DNA of 64,000 nucleotides from Listeria grayi DSM 20601 (GTDB lineage Bacteria; Bacillota; Bacilli; Lactobacillales; Listeriaceae): NCBI RefSeq assembly GCF_000148995.1, contig NZ_GL538355.1, positions 1 to 64,000 of the forward strand, read 5' to 3'. Shown piece by piece: positions 14,055 to 23,214 of this stretch (position 1 is its first letter; each line of letters starts with the position of its first letter). The notes under the pieces were generated by a model. It saw only the letters and a program-made list of their open reading frames with translations, ran no database searches and was not told where the DNA came from. The position numbers and the translations under genes were made by a program.

Positions 14055-14432
14055 ATGGATGAAAAAGAAAGCACATTGATTCAGGTATTCATTGGAGTTA
14101 TTTCTGGAATGGTTTTGCTTAGTTTTGTCTGGCTCATGAGTTTTTTATTACCTGATGGTAATTTTAATATATTTGGACATCAAAAAATACAGATGATTGG
14201 CTTTATAGTAACCATATTGGGATTCATACATCTAACCTATATTATTTGGATTGCTATATTTCATATCGCTGGGAGGAAGAAAATACTTGTATACTGTGTA
14301 GTCATGACCCTCCTCTTTTTTGGATGTAGTCAATTAATTATGAGTCAGGGATATATCGGTGGAGTAGTCATTGGCTGTATAGTAGGAGTCTTTATTGCTG
14401 GAACTGCTGGTCTTAAAGGATTAGATAGATAA
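14055..14432 (+). CDS. Four-TM membrane protein, unknown
   Basis: About 125 residues. The ATG at 14055 has better spacing to GAAGAGGTG than the in-frame GTG at 14052. Four hydrophobic segments fill the protein: near residues 11-30, 41-63, 75-93 and 98-117. The last two contain CVVMTLLFFGCSQLIM and GGVVIGCIVGVFIAGTAG. Loops are very short. No motif is recognised. It follows the 13573 gene closely and precedes a terminator cluster. Confidence 0.6.
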   Translation: MDEKESTLIQVFIGVISGMVLLSFVWLMSFLLPDGNFNIFGHQKIQMIGFIVTILGFIHLTYIIWIAIFHIAGRKKILVYCVVMTLLFFGCSQLIMSQGYIGGVVIGCIVGVFIAGTAGLKGLDR

Positions 14433-14492
14433 AACGTTAAAAACCTGTAGACGAGCTAAAAGCTAGTCCTTTTATTAAACGATGAAGAACAT

Positions 14493-14523
14493 AAGGACTA
14501 TCCCAATGGCTAGTCCTTTTTTT
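14493..14523 (+). terminator. Rho-independent terminator
   Basis: AAGGACTA / TAGTCCTT with a T-run. An upstream copy of GCTAGTCC (14461-14469) could pair competitively with the left arm. It lies inside the apparent 5' extension of the next gene, which is one reason for starting that gene at 14551. Confidence 0.75.
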
Positions 14524-14550
14524 GGAGATAAAAAGGAGGAGGTTGAGTGT

Positions 14551-14916
14551 GTGTTAATTATTGATAAAATTCAAAACTATATTTTGCGTCGAAAACAAGT
14601 CATACATGAAAAAAAGATTCTTGCCATTTTCCATACTTTTTGTCTACAAGAACTACTCTTACAATATAAAGCAGGAATCTCTAAACAAGACGAGGCGGTA
14701 GTTCATGAGGCATTCATTACTTTAGAGAATATTGGGAAAATATGGGCAGGTAATATAGTATATGATAAACGCTATTTTGAAGGAATTATAAACTATTCGA
14801 AACAACTTACTAGGGAAGAGAAGCAAAATCGTTATCTACGAGATTGTCACTGGGAAGCATATGTGATACAAATAATAGTACCAAAGACTTTCTATATAGA
14901 AAAAACAGCTTGGTAG
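14551..14916 (+). CDS. Hypothetical helical protein
   Basis: About 121 residues from the GTG at 14551. The start is set by AAAGGAGGAGG eight bases upstream and by the terminator that occupies the longer frame. It is all helical and soluble-looking (IDKIQNYILRRKQVIHEKKI, FCLQELLLQYKAGISKQDEA). It ends 13 bases before the next gene, so both are one transcript. I recognise no family. Confidence 0.6.
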   Translation: MLIIDKIQNYILRRKQVIHEKKILAIFHTFCLQELLLQYKAGISKQDEAVVHEAFITLENIGKIWAGNIVYDKRYFEGIINYSKQLTREEKQNRYLRDCHWEAYVIQIIVPKTFYIEKTAW

Positions 14917-14929
14917 AAAAGAGATAAAT

Positions 14930-15661
14930 ATGGAAATAAAGAAGCGTGTAAAATCAATCTTCACGAACAAAAAAAGTTCAAATTATGATCTATTAGAAGG
15001 AGTTCAGGAACACGTAAAAAAAATAATGACTCAGGATAGGATAAGAAATGATGTTTTGCATCCGGCATTTATATACCTTAGAGCAATTACAAACATGATT
15101 AATTTTCAGCAACATCAAAAAGCAATAGTAGGTTATGACTCTCCTGATTACGATGACATATGTAAAGGTCTTACGGCAGGGATAGATCAATATAGTGAGG
15201 AAATAAGGATCATAAATTTACAAAAGGAAGATTACTTTAAATTCAAACTTAGAAACAGTCCAATCATAACCCCTATATGGAATTTCAATCGAATTTCTAC
15301 GAATATTGCTTGTATTGGTGAAAATTATATGAGGATGGATGGGAAGCCTAACTCTTTTATGGAAAATGAGTCTAATCACAGGATTATGTATCTTTATCCG
15401 CTAGGAATTGCTGTTATGATGAATGGAAATCACTCCGTGTATTCAGGCTTGTTGAAAGGAGAAGGAGAAGTCACTATCACCCAAATGATTGATTTAACCC
15501 CATTGGTACTTAACTGTTCATTCCATCATAAAAAGGGTGTATATTCTAATGGTTACACACCAGTGTATTTCGAGCTAGGTATGTTATTTGAGCTAGGAAA
15601 GATTTTTCAACAGAATAAACAGATTTTTCCATTCCATGTTAAGAAATACATCAAACAATAA
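14930..15661 (+). CDS. DUF6710-like hypothetical protein
   Basis: 243 residues, soluble. The centre and C-terminal half contain segments that I associate with DUF6710-type proteins of Gram-positive plasmids (LYPLGIAVMMNGNHSVYSG then LLKGEGEVTI), with a conserved-looking NGNHS. The N terminus is basic (KKRVKSIFTNKK). The family has no known function to my knowledge and the assignment is from memory, so treat it as tentative. It is followed by a GACTAGC/GCTAGTC terminator that resembles the one in front of the operon. Confidence 0.6.
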   Translation: MEIKKRVKSIFTNKKSSNYDLLEGVQEHVKKIMTQDRIRNDVLHPAFIYLRAITNMINFQQHQKAIVGYDSPDYDDICKGLTAGIDQYSEEIRIINLQKEDYFKFKLRNSPIITPIWNFNRISTNIACIGENYMRMDGKPNSFMENESNHRIMYLYPLGIAVMMNGNHSVYSGLLKGEGEVTITQMIDLTPLVLNCSFHHKKGVYSNGYTPVYFELGMLFELGKIFQQNKQIFPFHVKKYIKQ

Positions 15662-15668
15662 TGATAGT

Positions 15669-15697
15669 AGACTAGCCGGTGAGCTAGTCCTTTTTTT
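15669..15697 (+). terminator. Rho-independent terminator
   Basis: GACTAGC / GCTAGTC with loop CGGTGA and seven T. It separates the cargo genes from the surface-protein cluster. Confidence 0.85.
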
Positions 15698-15819
15698 ATG
15701 GAATAAAAAGGGGAGATCCTGGCTATTCCACTGAATGAACACAGAGGAGGTGTTGAGCTTGATTGTGTAACTGTTTCTCGTCCCTTTTGTCAAACCAATA
15801 CAATGAAAAGGAGCAAATT

Positions 15820-16521
15820 ATGGGAAATTATGATGTAAGTTATGCGCACCGTCTTCACAAGCGGACGCACACTCGGCTTTTCCGTTTCGCAATGACGCTA
15901 GCGATCAGTACGCTTATCGCAACCCCGTTTCTCGTCCCTCATTCCGTTAGCGCGGCACAATCCACTTCCACGAAAGGAACGGCCGCGGTTAAAGCTGGTG
16001 ATCTGACGGCAAACTTTGCTGGGAATGTGATCGGTTCTTTTAGTGATACGATTGATCTTTCCACCAATAAGAGTGGCAGTATCACCGCAAAACTCAATAA
16101 TCTAACGGTACAAGATAGTACAGGAACAGGTCGTGGTTACGATGTTGTATTATCGGCCACTCAATTAAAAGAAGTGACGCCAACTGGAGGATTCAAAGCT
16201 GGGACAACAGCTAAAACTCTTCCAACGAAGTCACTTCAATTGAATGTTGCTGGATCGGAGCTGCAAGTAGCTTCGAATACGACATCCGTCAAGCCTACTC
16301 TCCAAACCGGCAATAAAACGGTGGATGGCGACTCTGTTACTATTTTAAAGGCTGGGAAGAACGCTGGTCAAGGGCAATTTGATTATTCCTTTTCGGATCA
16401 ATCGTTGACGCTTTTCTATGATCCAGCAACAACGCCTGCTGATCCAGTGAACTATCCGAGTCAAGATACACCTTATGAGACGACTGTTACGGTTGCTGTG
16501 GTACAAGGACCTCAAAATTAA
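15820..16521 (+). CDS. WxL-family-like secreted surface protein (motif lacking Trp)
   Basis: 233 residues from the ATG at 15820 (RBS AAAAGGAG). It has a long twin-basic N terminus and signal peptide cut near VSAAQS. The body matches a WxL cell-wall-binding domain (GDLTANFAGNVIGSFSDTID...NLTVQDSTGTGRGYDVVLSA...DTPYETTVTVAVVQGP). The defining YxxTxxWxLxxxP end is here YETTVTVAVVQGP, so Trp and Leu are both replaced. WxL proteins attach non-covalently to peptidoglycan. The gene stands first in a WxL/DUF916 cluster, the usual context. Confidence 0.8.
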   Translation: MGNYDVSYAHRLHKRTHTRLFRFAMTLAISTLIATPFLVPHSVSAAQSTSTKGTAAVKAGDLTANFAGNVIGSFSDTIDLSTNKSGSITAKLNNLTVQDSTGTGRGYDVVLSATQLKEVTPTGGFKAGTTAKTLPTKSLQLNVAGSELQVASNTTSVKPTLQTGNKTVDGDSVTILKAGKNAGQGQFDYSFSDQSLTLFYDPATTPADPVNYPSQDTPYETTVTVAVVQGPQN

Positions 16522-16537
16522 ACGGAGGTGCTCTTCA

Positions 16538-17575
16538 ATGAAGCAATTTAGGAACAAGCACGTATTTTCTTGCGTGCTTGTTTTTCTTTTACTGATTTCT
16601 GGATTTGGAGAAATCGCAAAGGCTGCAGAAACACCAACGCGTGATCTCGCCGTGACCCCTCTCTTTTCCAGTCATCAAAAGAAAAACGTGACCAATTATT
16701 TTTCCGTTTCTGGAACAGGAAAGCAAACTTTTCAGGCGCGTGTAACGAATACAAGCAAGCATACCAAAACGATCCAGATCGAATTAACCGATGCCATCAG
16801 CACACAAACTGGTATTCAATATACGAAGGCCACCAAAGCACAAATCAAACCGGCGTATGCCTTAACCAGTTACAGTAAGCACCCAAAACAAACGGTGACA
16901 CTACAGCCAAGTGCGTCGAAGATCGTCAGCGTATCGGCCACGATCCCCAAAGACCTGGAAGGAACGATTTTAGGCGGCATTCACTATTATGAGGTAAGCA
17001 AAAACAAATCCTCTAAGACAGAGGGAAGCAACCACGTGTCGGTGCACGTGCATTACCAGCGCGACTATGTGCTTGCTGTTGCCATACACGCTAGCCCACA
17101 AAAAGCAAAAGATGCGTTTTATTTTCAAGATGCGAGTTATTTAGTCTATCCTTCCGGCAGTGTCGTGAAAACAATCTTTACGAATGAAGCGCCTGCTATC
17201 ACAGGAGCTAAGCAATTTACCTATCGCGTGACCAAACGTGGCCGAGATACTACCTTGTTTCAAGGAAGCAGTAGTGAAATGAAAGCTGCGCCAATGACGA
17301 CTGGTTATTTTGAATTCTCTTGGGGCGCAAAACGTGTGCGCCCAGGAAACTATACGATCCATTTTTATGAGAATAAGAAGGAAGTTGCTTTTCGAGATTT
17401 TACGATTCCAGCTGCGAAAGTAGAACAGCTTGCCAAGCAAAATAATCAACCGATTGCGGACATCACGCCGTGGTGGGTCATCGTTCTTTATATGATCGCC
17501 GGTGCTGTGGTGGCGTTGCTTCTTTTCTATATCAGCAAAAAAGTGAAAGCGAAACAAGCCAAAAAAAACGAGTAG
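16538..17575 (+). CDS. DUF916/DUF3324 cell-surface protein with C-terminal TM anchor
   Basis: 345 residues from the ATG at 16538 (RBS GGAGGTG; the longer frame lacks one). Signal peptide to about AKAAE. Two Ig-like regions typical of the DUF916-DUF3324 pair follow: VTNYFSVSGTGKQTFQARVT and PKDLEGTILGGIHYYEVSKN. The C terminus has a TM segment (WWVIVLYMIAGAVVALLLFY) and a basic tail. These proteins accompany WxL proteins in Lactobacillales and Listeria, and recent work links them to WxL binding and matrix contact. It is co-transcribed with both neighbours. Confidence 0.9.
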   Translation: MKQFRNKHVFSCVLVFLLLISGFGEIAKAAETPTRDLAVTPLFSSHQKKNVTNYFSVSGTGKQTFQARVTNTSKHTKTIQIELTDAISTQTGIQYTKATKAQIKPAYALTSYSKHPKQTVTLQPSASKIVSVSATIPKDLEGTILGGIHYYEVSKNKSSKTEGSNHVSVHVHYQRDYVLAVAIHASPQKAKDAFYFQDASYLVYPSGSVVKTIFTNEAPAITGAKQFTYRVTKRGRDTTLFQGSSSEMKAAPMTTGYFEFSWGAKRVRPGNYTIHFYENKKEVAFRDFTIPAAKVEQLAKQNNQPIADITPWWVIVLYMIAGAVVALLLFYISKKVKAKQAKKNE

Positions 17576-17587
17576 GAGGCGAAAAAA

Positions 17588-19180
17588 ATGCGAATAGGCT
17601 GGCCAGTAATCAAATCGATTGTACTTGTATGGATGACCTTCGTTATTTTCACTCCCACAAGTGTCTTTGCGGCAAATGGAGGGGATTGGGTCAAGGCGAA
17701 CTGGGAGAACTATCCCGACAATACGGGGCAATGGACGGTACTGACACGTAATAAGGTAACCAGTATCGGAAGTACCCAAAATGTCAAATGGACTGGATTT
17801 CTCAATACAAAAGCCCTGAAAACGGTCGATGCCACCTTCGAGTATGATTTTGTCCATGATGATCCCAATAATAAAGATACCGACAATGATATGATCGGCT
17901 GGACGTTCCGGCATACGAGTTCGACCAATAATTTTAATGACATCACGAAACAAAGCTTCTACTATGTGACGTTCCGTGGACCATATGATGGCGACGGTAC
18001 CGCACCAAGCCGTTCAGGAGTCTTTAAAAATGCGTCTGGCTTAGAACCTCGCTCCAATAACGATACGGACAATTCCACGCCTGCTGTTGGCGAAGGAAGG
18101 AATGATTTTAAGCTTCTTCAAGGAATCAGCCTGATCTGGGCGGATAAAAAAACGTATCATGTGAAAATCACTGTCAAAGATGAAGCAGCTGGTACCCGAA
18201 TACAAGTATGGGTGGATGGTAAAAGTTATGCCAATGTATTAGATAAAGATCCCTTGCCGATTGGTGGTTATGGCCCATACACTTACAGTCAAGCACACGC
18301 TTATTTTTCGAACATCGAGATAAACGGTGCATCGTTTTTGAATACACCTCCTGTTTTCACAAGAAGTAGCCCAGCAGATAATACCGTTTTTCGAAATAAT
18401 CAAGCGATCCCGATCAAAGGGACGATGTCGGATAGCGATGCGACCGGAACGATCGCCGCTTATTATGCGATCGACAACCCGGACGCCAAACAAGTGATCC
18501 AAACTGCAGCAAGTACCGGAAAAAATGTTGCGGTAAGTGGGCAAGTTCCGGTCGCCACCGTCCAAAACTTAAAGCTAGGGAAGCATACGCTGTATGTCTG
18601 GTCAGAAGATAGTGAAAAAGCAGTGTCGGACAAGGTAGCCATTCCGATCGTGATCAAAGATGGACAACTAGCGATCAATTGGCAAGGAAGCAGCTTTTCC
18701 TTTTCCACGATCGATCTAACCACGGGAAAAGACGGCCAAGTAACCACTACCTTACCAAAACTACTTCTACAGGATGGAACTGATAGCAATAAAGGATATA
18801 GCGTAAGCATCCAAGCAACTCCTTTGAAAGAAGTAACACCAAAAAATGGGTATGTGACCGGCACGAGTGCACGTAGCTTTCCTTCTGGTACGTTACAGCT
18901 GAAGACAACCGGTAAAGAAGCAATCACGCTTGGAGATCAAGGAACGAAAGATAACCAGCCGAACATCCCTGCAGGCAACTATACGATTGATGCCGCACCG
19001 GTGACAGTTATTCCGGGGAAAGCTAACGCAGGATCAGGTATTTATACCGTATCCTTCATCGCGAATAGCCTTTCCCTCAACTATCAGTTGAAAAACGTGT
19101 TTGCCGATCCCTACAATTATCCAAACCAAGAGACACCCTATGAAACCACCGTAACAGCAACCATCGTACAAGGCCCATAA
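17588..19180 (+). CDS. Large WxL-like surface protein with lectin-like N-terminal domain
   Basis: 530 residues. Signal peptide to about VFAAN. Residues about 30-230 resemble a LamG/TSP-C or L-type lectin-like beta-sandwich (VDATFEYDFVHDDPNNKDTD, MIGWTFRHTSSTNNFNDITK, YYVTFRGPYDG, Asp/Asn-rich and probably calcium-binding). A bacterial Ig-like domain follows (PPVFTRSSPADNTVFRNNQ). The end is a WxL-like domain that again lacks the Trp motif (TPYETTVTATIVQGP). A predicted adhesin, cell-wall-bound through its C terminus. Codon choice is more GC-rich than in the cargo genes to the left. Confidence 0.85.
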   Translation: MRIGWPVIKSIVLVWMTFVIFTPTSVFAANGGDWVKANWENYPDNTGQWTVLTRNKVTSIGSTQNVKWTGFLNTKALKTVDATFEYDFVHDDPNNKDTDNDMIGWTFRHTSSTNNFNDITKQSFYYVTFRGPYDGDGTAPSRSGVFKNASGLEPRSNNDTDNSTPAVGEGRNDFKLLQGISLIWADKKTYHVKITVKDEAAGTRIQVWVDGKSYANVLDKDPLPIGGYGPYTYSQAHAYFSNIEINGASFLNTPPVFTRSSPADNTVFRNNQAIPIKGTMSDSDATGTIAAYYAIDNPDAKQVIQTAASTGKNVAVSGQVPVATVQNLKLGKHTLYVWSEDSEKAVSDKVAIPIVIKDGQLAINWQGSSFSFSTIDLTTGKDGQVTTTLPKLLLQDGTDSNKGYSVSIQATPLKEVTPKNGYVTGTSARSFPSGTLQLKTTGKEAITLGDQGTKDNQPNIPAGNYTIDAAPVTVIPGKANAGSGIYTVSFIANSLSLNYQLKNVFADPYNYPNQETPYETTVTATIVQGP

Positions 19181-19203
19181 ATGTAGAAAGGAGGAGTGAG
19201 AAG

Positions 19204-21513
19204 ATGATAGTAGCAAGAAAATGGCCATTGGCTCTCTTTTTAGTGATTGTAACTATGTTTGTATTTTTTCAACCCAAGCCGGTTGCAGCAGCTACTGCAG
19301 AAGCTTGGGGTCCCTATTCATGGACTGATCCTGGAGGAGCAACTCATACTACTGCATTAATAAAGATTAATGGCGTAATAACATATTGCATTAATCCGGA
19401 TTTACCAGCCCCTTATGGGGGGCATAACTATAATGAAGGTGAATCTCAATATGGACCAGGTGATAAGGCAATTCTCTACTATGGTTATGGAGGAGAAGGG
19501 AATCAACTAGGGAATTCAATAGAGGACTATATAAAAACCTATGTAGCCATTAATAATTGGAAAACTGGTAAAAAGACTCAATCCACTTATTCTAATAAAG
19601 ATCCAAAGGTTTGGAAATTAATTCAACATGCAATTAAAGAAGACGCGCCTAACTATGATTTGAAATTTTCTAAAACTAGCTTAAATAGCAAGGTTAGCGA
19701 TAATATGCAAAAGTCCGAAACAAACAAATTGGTAGGTAATGGTTCCACAGAAATAGTAGTTCCCTCAAAAGTTACTATATATGTAAATGGTGAGAAAAAA
19801 GGGTCTGGGAAAAAAGTGAAAATAGAATCTGGAGACGCTTTTTACTTTACTGCTAATCTAGAATATGATGAAGATTTTGATACTGGAAATCTAAATGGTA
19901 AAAGAAAAGAATTGGCTACCCTATTATATCTTCCCAATAATAGTAACTATCAACGATTATTAAGTCCAGAAATCAAGTTTGACCCTATTAAACAAGCAGG
20001 TTTTAAAGTTCACTTTGAAGCTAGACAAAGTAAGATCATAGTGGAACATCGGGATAAGTACGATGATGCTTTGTTGGAGAAATCTTCGTCCGATAAAACG
20101 ATCGGAACAACGTATACCTATAAACCAAAGACCAAAATTACGAAGGGATCTAACAGCTACGTTCCTACATCCATGAAAGAAAAGACTGGGACTGTTGGAA
20201 CCAAAGATAAAACGATTATTTTTTACTACAATTTACAACGTGAAATCAAAATAGAACACCGGGACGCACGCGATGATCGGTTGATAAAGACTGAGAAATA
20301 TACGAAGCTACGCGGCCAATCCTATTCTTACGGGCCAAAGAAAGACTTGAAAAAAGACAGTTACACGTATCGACCAACAAGTACTAGTAAAAAAACCGGG
20401 ACGGTTGGAAAAAATAATGTGACGCTTACTTTCTATTATGATGTTCCGTTAGTAAAAGTAGCGCTAGAAAAACTACAAATCTATACGGCACTTTCTATCA
20501 AAGGGCTGCCAGTAAAAGTAAACCTAGCCAAAACCCTGATCTATAAAAATGCGACCAAAGGCATGACCACGGCTGACCTTACGATTGGCTTATATCAAGG
20601 GAAAACGAAACTGGATAGAGTGACGTATAGTGCGCAAAAACTACCGAAGAAAGCAACCTTTACGATTAAAAAAGGACTGGCAGTGAATCAGCATTTACCG
20701 TATACGATCAAGTTAGAAGGATTTAGTAAACATGATTTTGATGTAGTAAGTACGGCAAAGCAGCTCACTACACAAGGATACACAAGCTCGGAAGAGGTAG
20801 TGGAACCTAATGCTGCTAAAAAAACCAAAGTAGATGTGAAGCGCGTGATCATGACGGAAATCACACCAACAACGAAGATGAAAAGCTACTACGAGCGTTT
20901 TGTGTTGGAAAAAGCGAAGATCCAGGCGATGAAAACCGGGTACGGCTTTGAAAATAATGTAGCCCTTACGTACAGCAACGAGTTAGCACAAACAAAGACA
21001 TTTAAGCCCTTTACCTTCGCCACACCGAAAAAACTCATAGACAGCTTTGTAGAGGCGAAAACAAAGGGTGCTTCTTCCGTCTTAACTATGGTGGAAGAAA
21101 GCAACAAAACCATGACAGCAGATGGAGTGACAACGACATCGATTCGGTACCAGCTGCCACATATCCAAGTAGAACGCCAAACTGGCTATCTATTTTCCGA
21201 TGAACAAGTAAAAGCAAAAGACAAACGGATTAAATATGGACTTCGTGATGGTGGAAATAAGTTCTATTTACCGATTTGGATGGATCTTGGCAAGTACGAT
21301 ACGACCACAGCTACTGGAAAACTTGGGACACATGCGATTCAAGTGAATTGGAAAGATCAGGTCAATGTAGAAGCTTTCATGTATGTAGCAATGGACTCAA
21401 AAACGAAAGCAAAAGATGAAATTTTGTTAAAACCAATTAATGCAGACGATCCATTTCCTGAAGGATTACCTAAGGGATGGAGCAAAGCGGATGTCAAATG
21501 GCTTGGCAAGTAA
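19204..21513 (+). CDS. Thioester-domain (TQXA)-like adhesin with MucBP-type repeats
   Basis: 769 residues. Signal peptide (ALFLVIVTMFVFF, cut near VAAAT). Residues 35-180 resemble a TQXA/thioester domain: ITYCINPDL carries the expected Cys at about 62 and AILYYGYGGEGN follows. The second motif reads TYVAINNW where TQxAIW is usual, so the thioester Gln appears replaced. Then come two MucBP-like repeats (IIVEHRDKYDDALLEKSS..., IKIEHRDARDDRLIKTEK...) and a long beta-rich VaFE-like C-terminal part. No LPXTG or TM at the end. A predicted surface adhesin directly ahead of the pilus/T4SS genes. Confidence 0.8.
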   Translation: MIVARKWPLALFLVIVTMFVFFQPKPVAAATAEAWGPYSWTDPGGATHTTALIKINGVITYCINPDLPAPYGGHNYNEGESQYGPGDKAILYYGYGGEGNQLGNSIEDYIKTYVAINNWKTGKKTQSTYSNKDPKVWKLIQHAIKEDAPNYDLKFSKTSLNSKVSDNMQKSETNKLVGNGSTEIVVPSKVTIYVNGEKKGSGKKVKIESGDAFYFTANLEYDEDFDTGNLNGKRKELATLLYLPNNSNYQRLLSPEIKFDPIKQAGFKVHFEARQSKIIVEHRDKYDDALLEKSSSDKTIGTTYTYKPKTKITKGSNSYVPTSMKEKTGTVGTKDKTIIFYYNLQREIKIEHRDARDDRLIKTEKYTKLRGQSYSYGPKKDLKKDSYTYRPTSTSKKTGTVGKNNVTLTFYYDVPLVKVALEKLQIYTALSIKGLPVKVNLAKTLIYKNATKGMTTADLTIGLYQGKTKLDRVTYSAQKLPKKATFTIKKGLAVNQHLPYTIKLEGFSKHDFDVVSTAKQLTTQGYTSSEEVVEPNAAKKTKVDVKRVIMTEITPTTKMKSYYERFVLEKAKIQAMKTGYGFENNVALTYSNELAQTKTFKPFTFATPKKLIDSFVEAKTKGASSVLTMVEESNKTMTADGVTTTSIRYQLPHIQVERQTGYLFSDEQVKAKDKRIKYGLRDGGNKFYLPIWMDLGKYDTTTATGKLGTHAIQVNWKDQVNVEAFMYVAMDSKTKAKDEILLKPINADDPFPEGLPKGWSKADVKWLGK

Positions 21514-21526
21514 GTGAGGCGATAGT

Positions 21527-21925
21527 GTGAAAGGTTATATCAGTATCTGTATTATCCTTTTTGTTAGTGCATTCCTATTGCTGGGGATATTTCACTATGC
21601 GATAGAGGATTACAAGCATAAATCTGTTGTTTTAACAGCAACGGAGTCTGCCAGAGCGGCAAGTATAGAAAATGTAGACAAATCGTTGCGTGTTTCTAAC
21701 GGAGAGGTAATACTATCTACCGATAATTTTGAGAAAGATTTTAAACGATTATTTGCAAAAAACACGAATATCGTTTTAAAAGACCCATCTTATACTTTTG
21801 ATTATTTAAAGGAAAAAGATAGCGATAGTCTTAAAGCGGTACGCGTAAAGATCAAGAATGATGGGGTAAGCTATCAGGCGACCCTTGTTTCGGATATCGA
21901 AACAAATAAGGAGGAAAAGAAGTAA
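21527..21925 (+). CDS. TadE-/pseudopilin-like membrane protein
   Basis: 132 residues from a GTG at 21527 (GTGAGGCGATA ahead). One N-terminal hydrophobic segment (ISICIILFVSAFLLLGIFHY) is followed by Glu/Asp and a globular extracellular domain of about 100 residues. This is the layout of minor pilins and of the DUF5411-like proteins of Gram-positive conjugative plasmids. It overlaps the ATPase gene by one base (TAATG). The position before a TadA-type ATPase suggests that it is a substrate or tip component of the pilus-like machine. Confidence 0.7.
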   Translation: MKGYISICIILFVSAFLLLGIFHYAIEDYKHKSVVLTATESARAASIENVDKSLRVSNGEVILSTDNFEKDFKRLFAKNTNIVLKDPSYTFDYLKEKDSDSLKAVRVKIKNDGVSYQATLVSDIETNKEEKK

Positions 21926-23178
21926 TGCAAGCAATGACTGTAGATCCACATGCTTTTGTTAGTTCAGAGGTCATCGATAGTATTTCGCAAGATCTCATAA
22001 AAAAGCACTCTGAACTTTATCTACAAGCGTTCACGGACGAAGAAGCCAGAGAAGTACTACGAGAACTGATTGCTGCTGAACATGCCAGTGTTTTAAATGA
22101 GGATCATTTGATTGACTATTGTATTCAAGAAATGGTGGGGCTGGGCATCATTGAGGCGATTATCCAGGACGAGAGCGTAACAGATATACGTTTTAACGGA
22201 ACGGAATTGATTATTAAGACCAATGAACGCAAATATGTATATGAAGCCATTGAAGTCACGGAAGATTATATCATCAAGATCATCCAAAAGTTTGCGAACG
22301 CTGTGCAAAAAGAATTTACTACAAAATCGCCTATACTCAGTGCAGAATTTAAAAACTTACGAATTAATGCCATTCATAAGGATATCAGTTCTTATGGAAC
22401 GGCAATGGCTTTGCGTGTAACGCGTCCGCATTTAGCGTTGAATGAAACTAATTTTAGCAGTTTTGCCCCTAAGCCGATAGAACGTTTCTTGCAGGCAGCT
22501 GCGCAAGCAAAATCAAATATAATCATTTCTGGAGAAACTGGAACGGGTAAAACGGAATTGCAAAAATTTTTAATCCAATCGATTGGCTTTCAAAACAATA
22601 TCATCATGATCGAAGATACGAATGAAAGTCATGTAAAAACGATGTTTTCTGAAAAAGATATTACTTCCTTATTAACCTCTGAAACGATTGGTATTGATAA
22701 ATTAGTGCAACAAGCATTACGACAAGATGCAGATTATATCATCGTGAGTGAGACACGTGGGAGTGAAGCGTATCAGATGCTGCAAGGTGTTTTATCTGGT
22801 CACGCTGTCATTACAACGCTACATGCAAGAAATGCAAATGCGATTCGAACGCGATTTATCAATATGTGTCGTATGGAGTACACCTTTGATGAAACAGTGT
22901 TAAGTGAAGATTTTGACAGAGAATTTCAATTAGGTATTCATATCAAGGCTGCCACAATAGATGGCAAAGTACATCGCTATTTAGATGAAGTGATTGAATT
23001 TCGACCAAATGGGGCGAACATCACACTTTACAAACAAACCTTAGATGCAGAAGGAAATTTGAAAATCAAAACAATAAATCCGTATAGTGAAGAACTTCAG
23101 GAACACTTCAACGAGGGGCGTATCGATTATCATAATAACTTTACAAAAGAGCTAAGAACAGCTTGTCCTTCTGAATGA
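21925..23178 (+). CDS. VirB11/TadA (CpaF)-type secretion ATPase
   Basis: 417 residues. Walker A IISGETGTGKTE near residue 200, Asp box around IIMIEDTNES, Walker B IIVSETRGSEA, and the His box GHAVITTLHARNA near residue 295. All are diagnostic of hexameric PulE/VirB11/TadA ATPases. The preceding N-terminal domain (residues 1-180) is of the CpaF type (VGLGIIEAIIQDESVTDIRF). It powers pilus assembly from the cytoplasm. Gram-positive conjugation systems usually lack VirB11. Here it is followed by TadB/TadC-like genes, so a Tad-type pilus is the better reading. Confidence 0.93.
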   Translation: MQAMTVDPHAFVSSEVIDSISQDLIKKHSELYLQAFTDEEAREVLRELIAAEHASVLNEDHLIDYCIQEMVGLGIIEAIIQDESVTDIRFNGTELIIKTNERKYVYEAIEVTEDYIIKIIQKFANAVQKEFTTKSPILSAEFKNLRINAIHKDISSYGTAMALRVTRPHLALNETNFSSFAPKPIERFLQAAAQAKSNIIISGETGTGKTELQKFLIQSIGFQNNIIMIEDTNESHVKTMFSEKDITSLLTSETIGIDKLVQQALRQDADYIIVSETRGSEAYQMLQGVLSGHAVITTLHARNANAIRTRFINMCRMEYTFDETVLSEDFDREFQLGIHIKAATIDGKVHRYLDEVIEFRPNGANITLYKQTLDAEGNLKIKTINPYSEELQEHFNEGRIDYHNNFTKELRTACPSE

Positions 23179-23214
23179 TGTTTCTCAGAAAAAAAAAAGG
23201 AGGCTTGAGCGTCC

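Noticed and set aside
21925-23178. Competence (ComGA) ATPase of a host transformation locus
   Set aside because: No ComGB/GC prepilin with a processing site follows; the CpaF-type N domain, TadB/TadC order and T4SS context favour a plasmid pilus.
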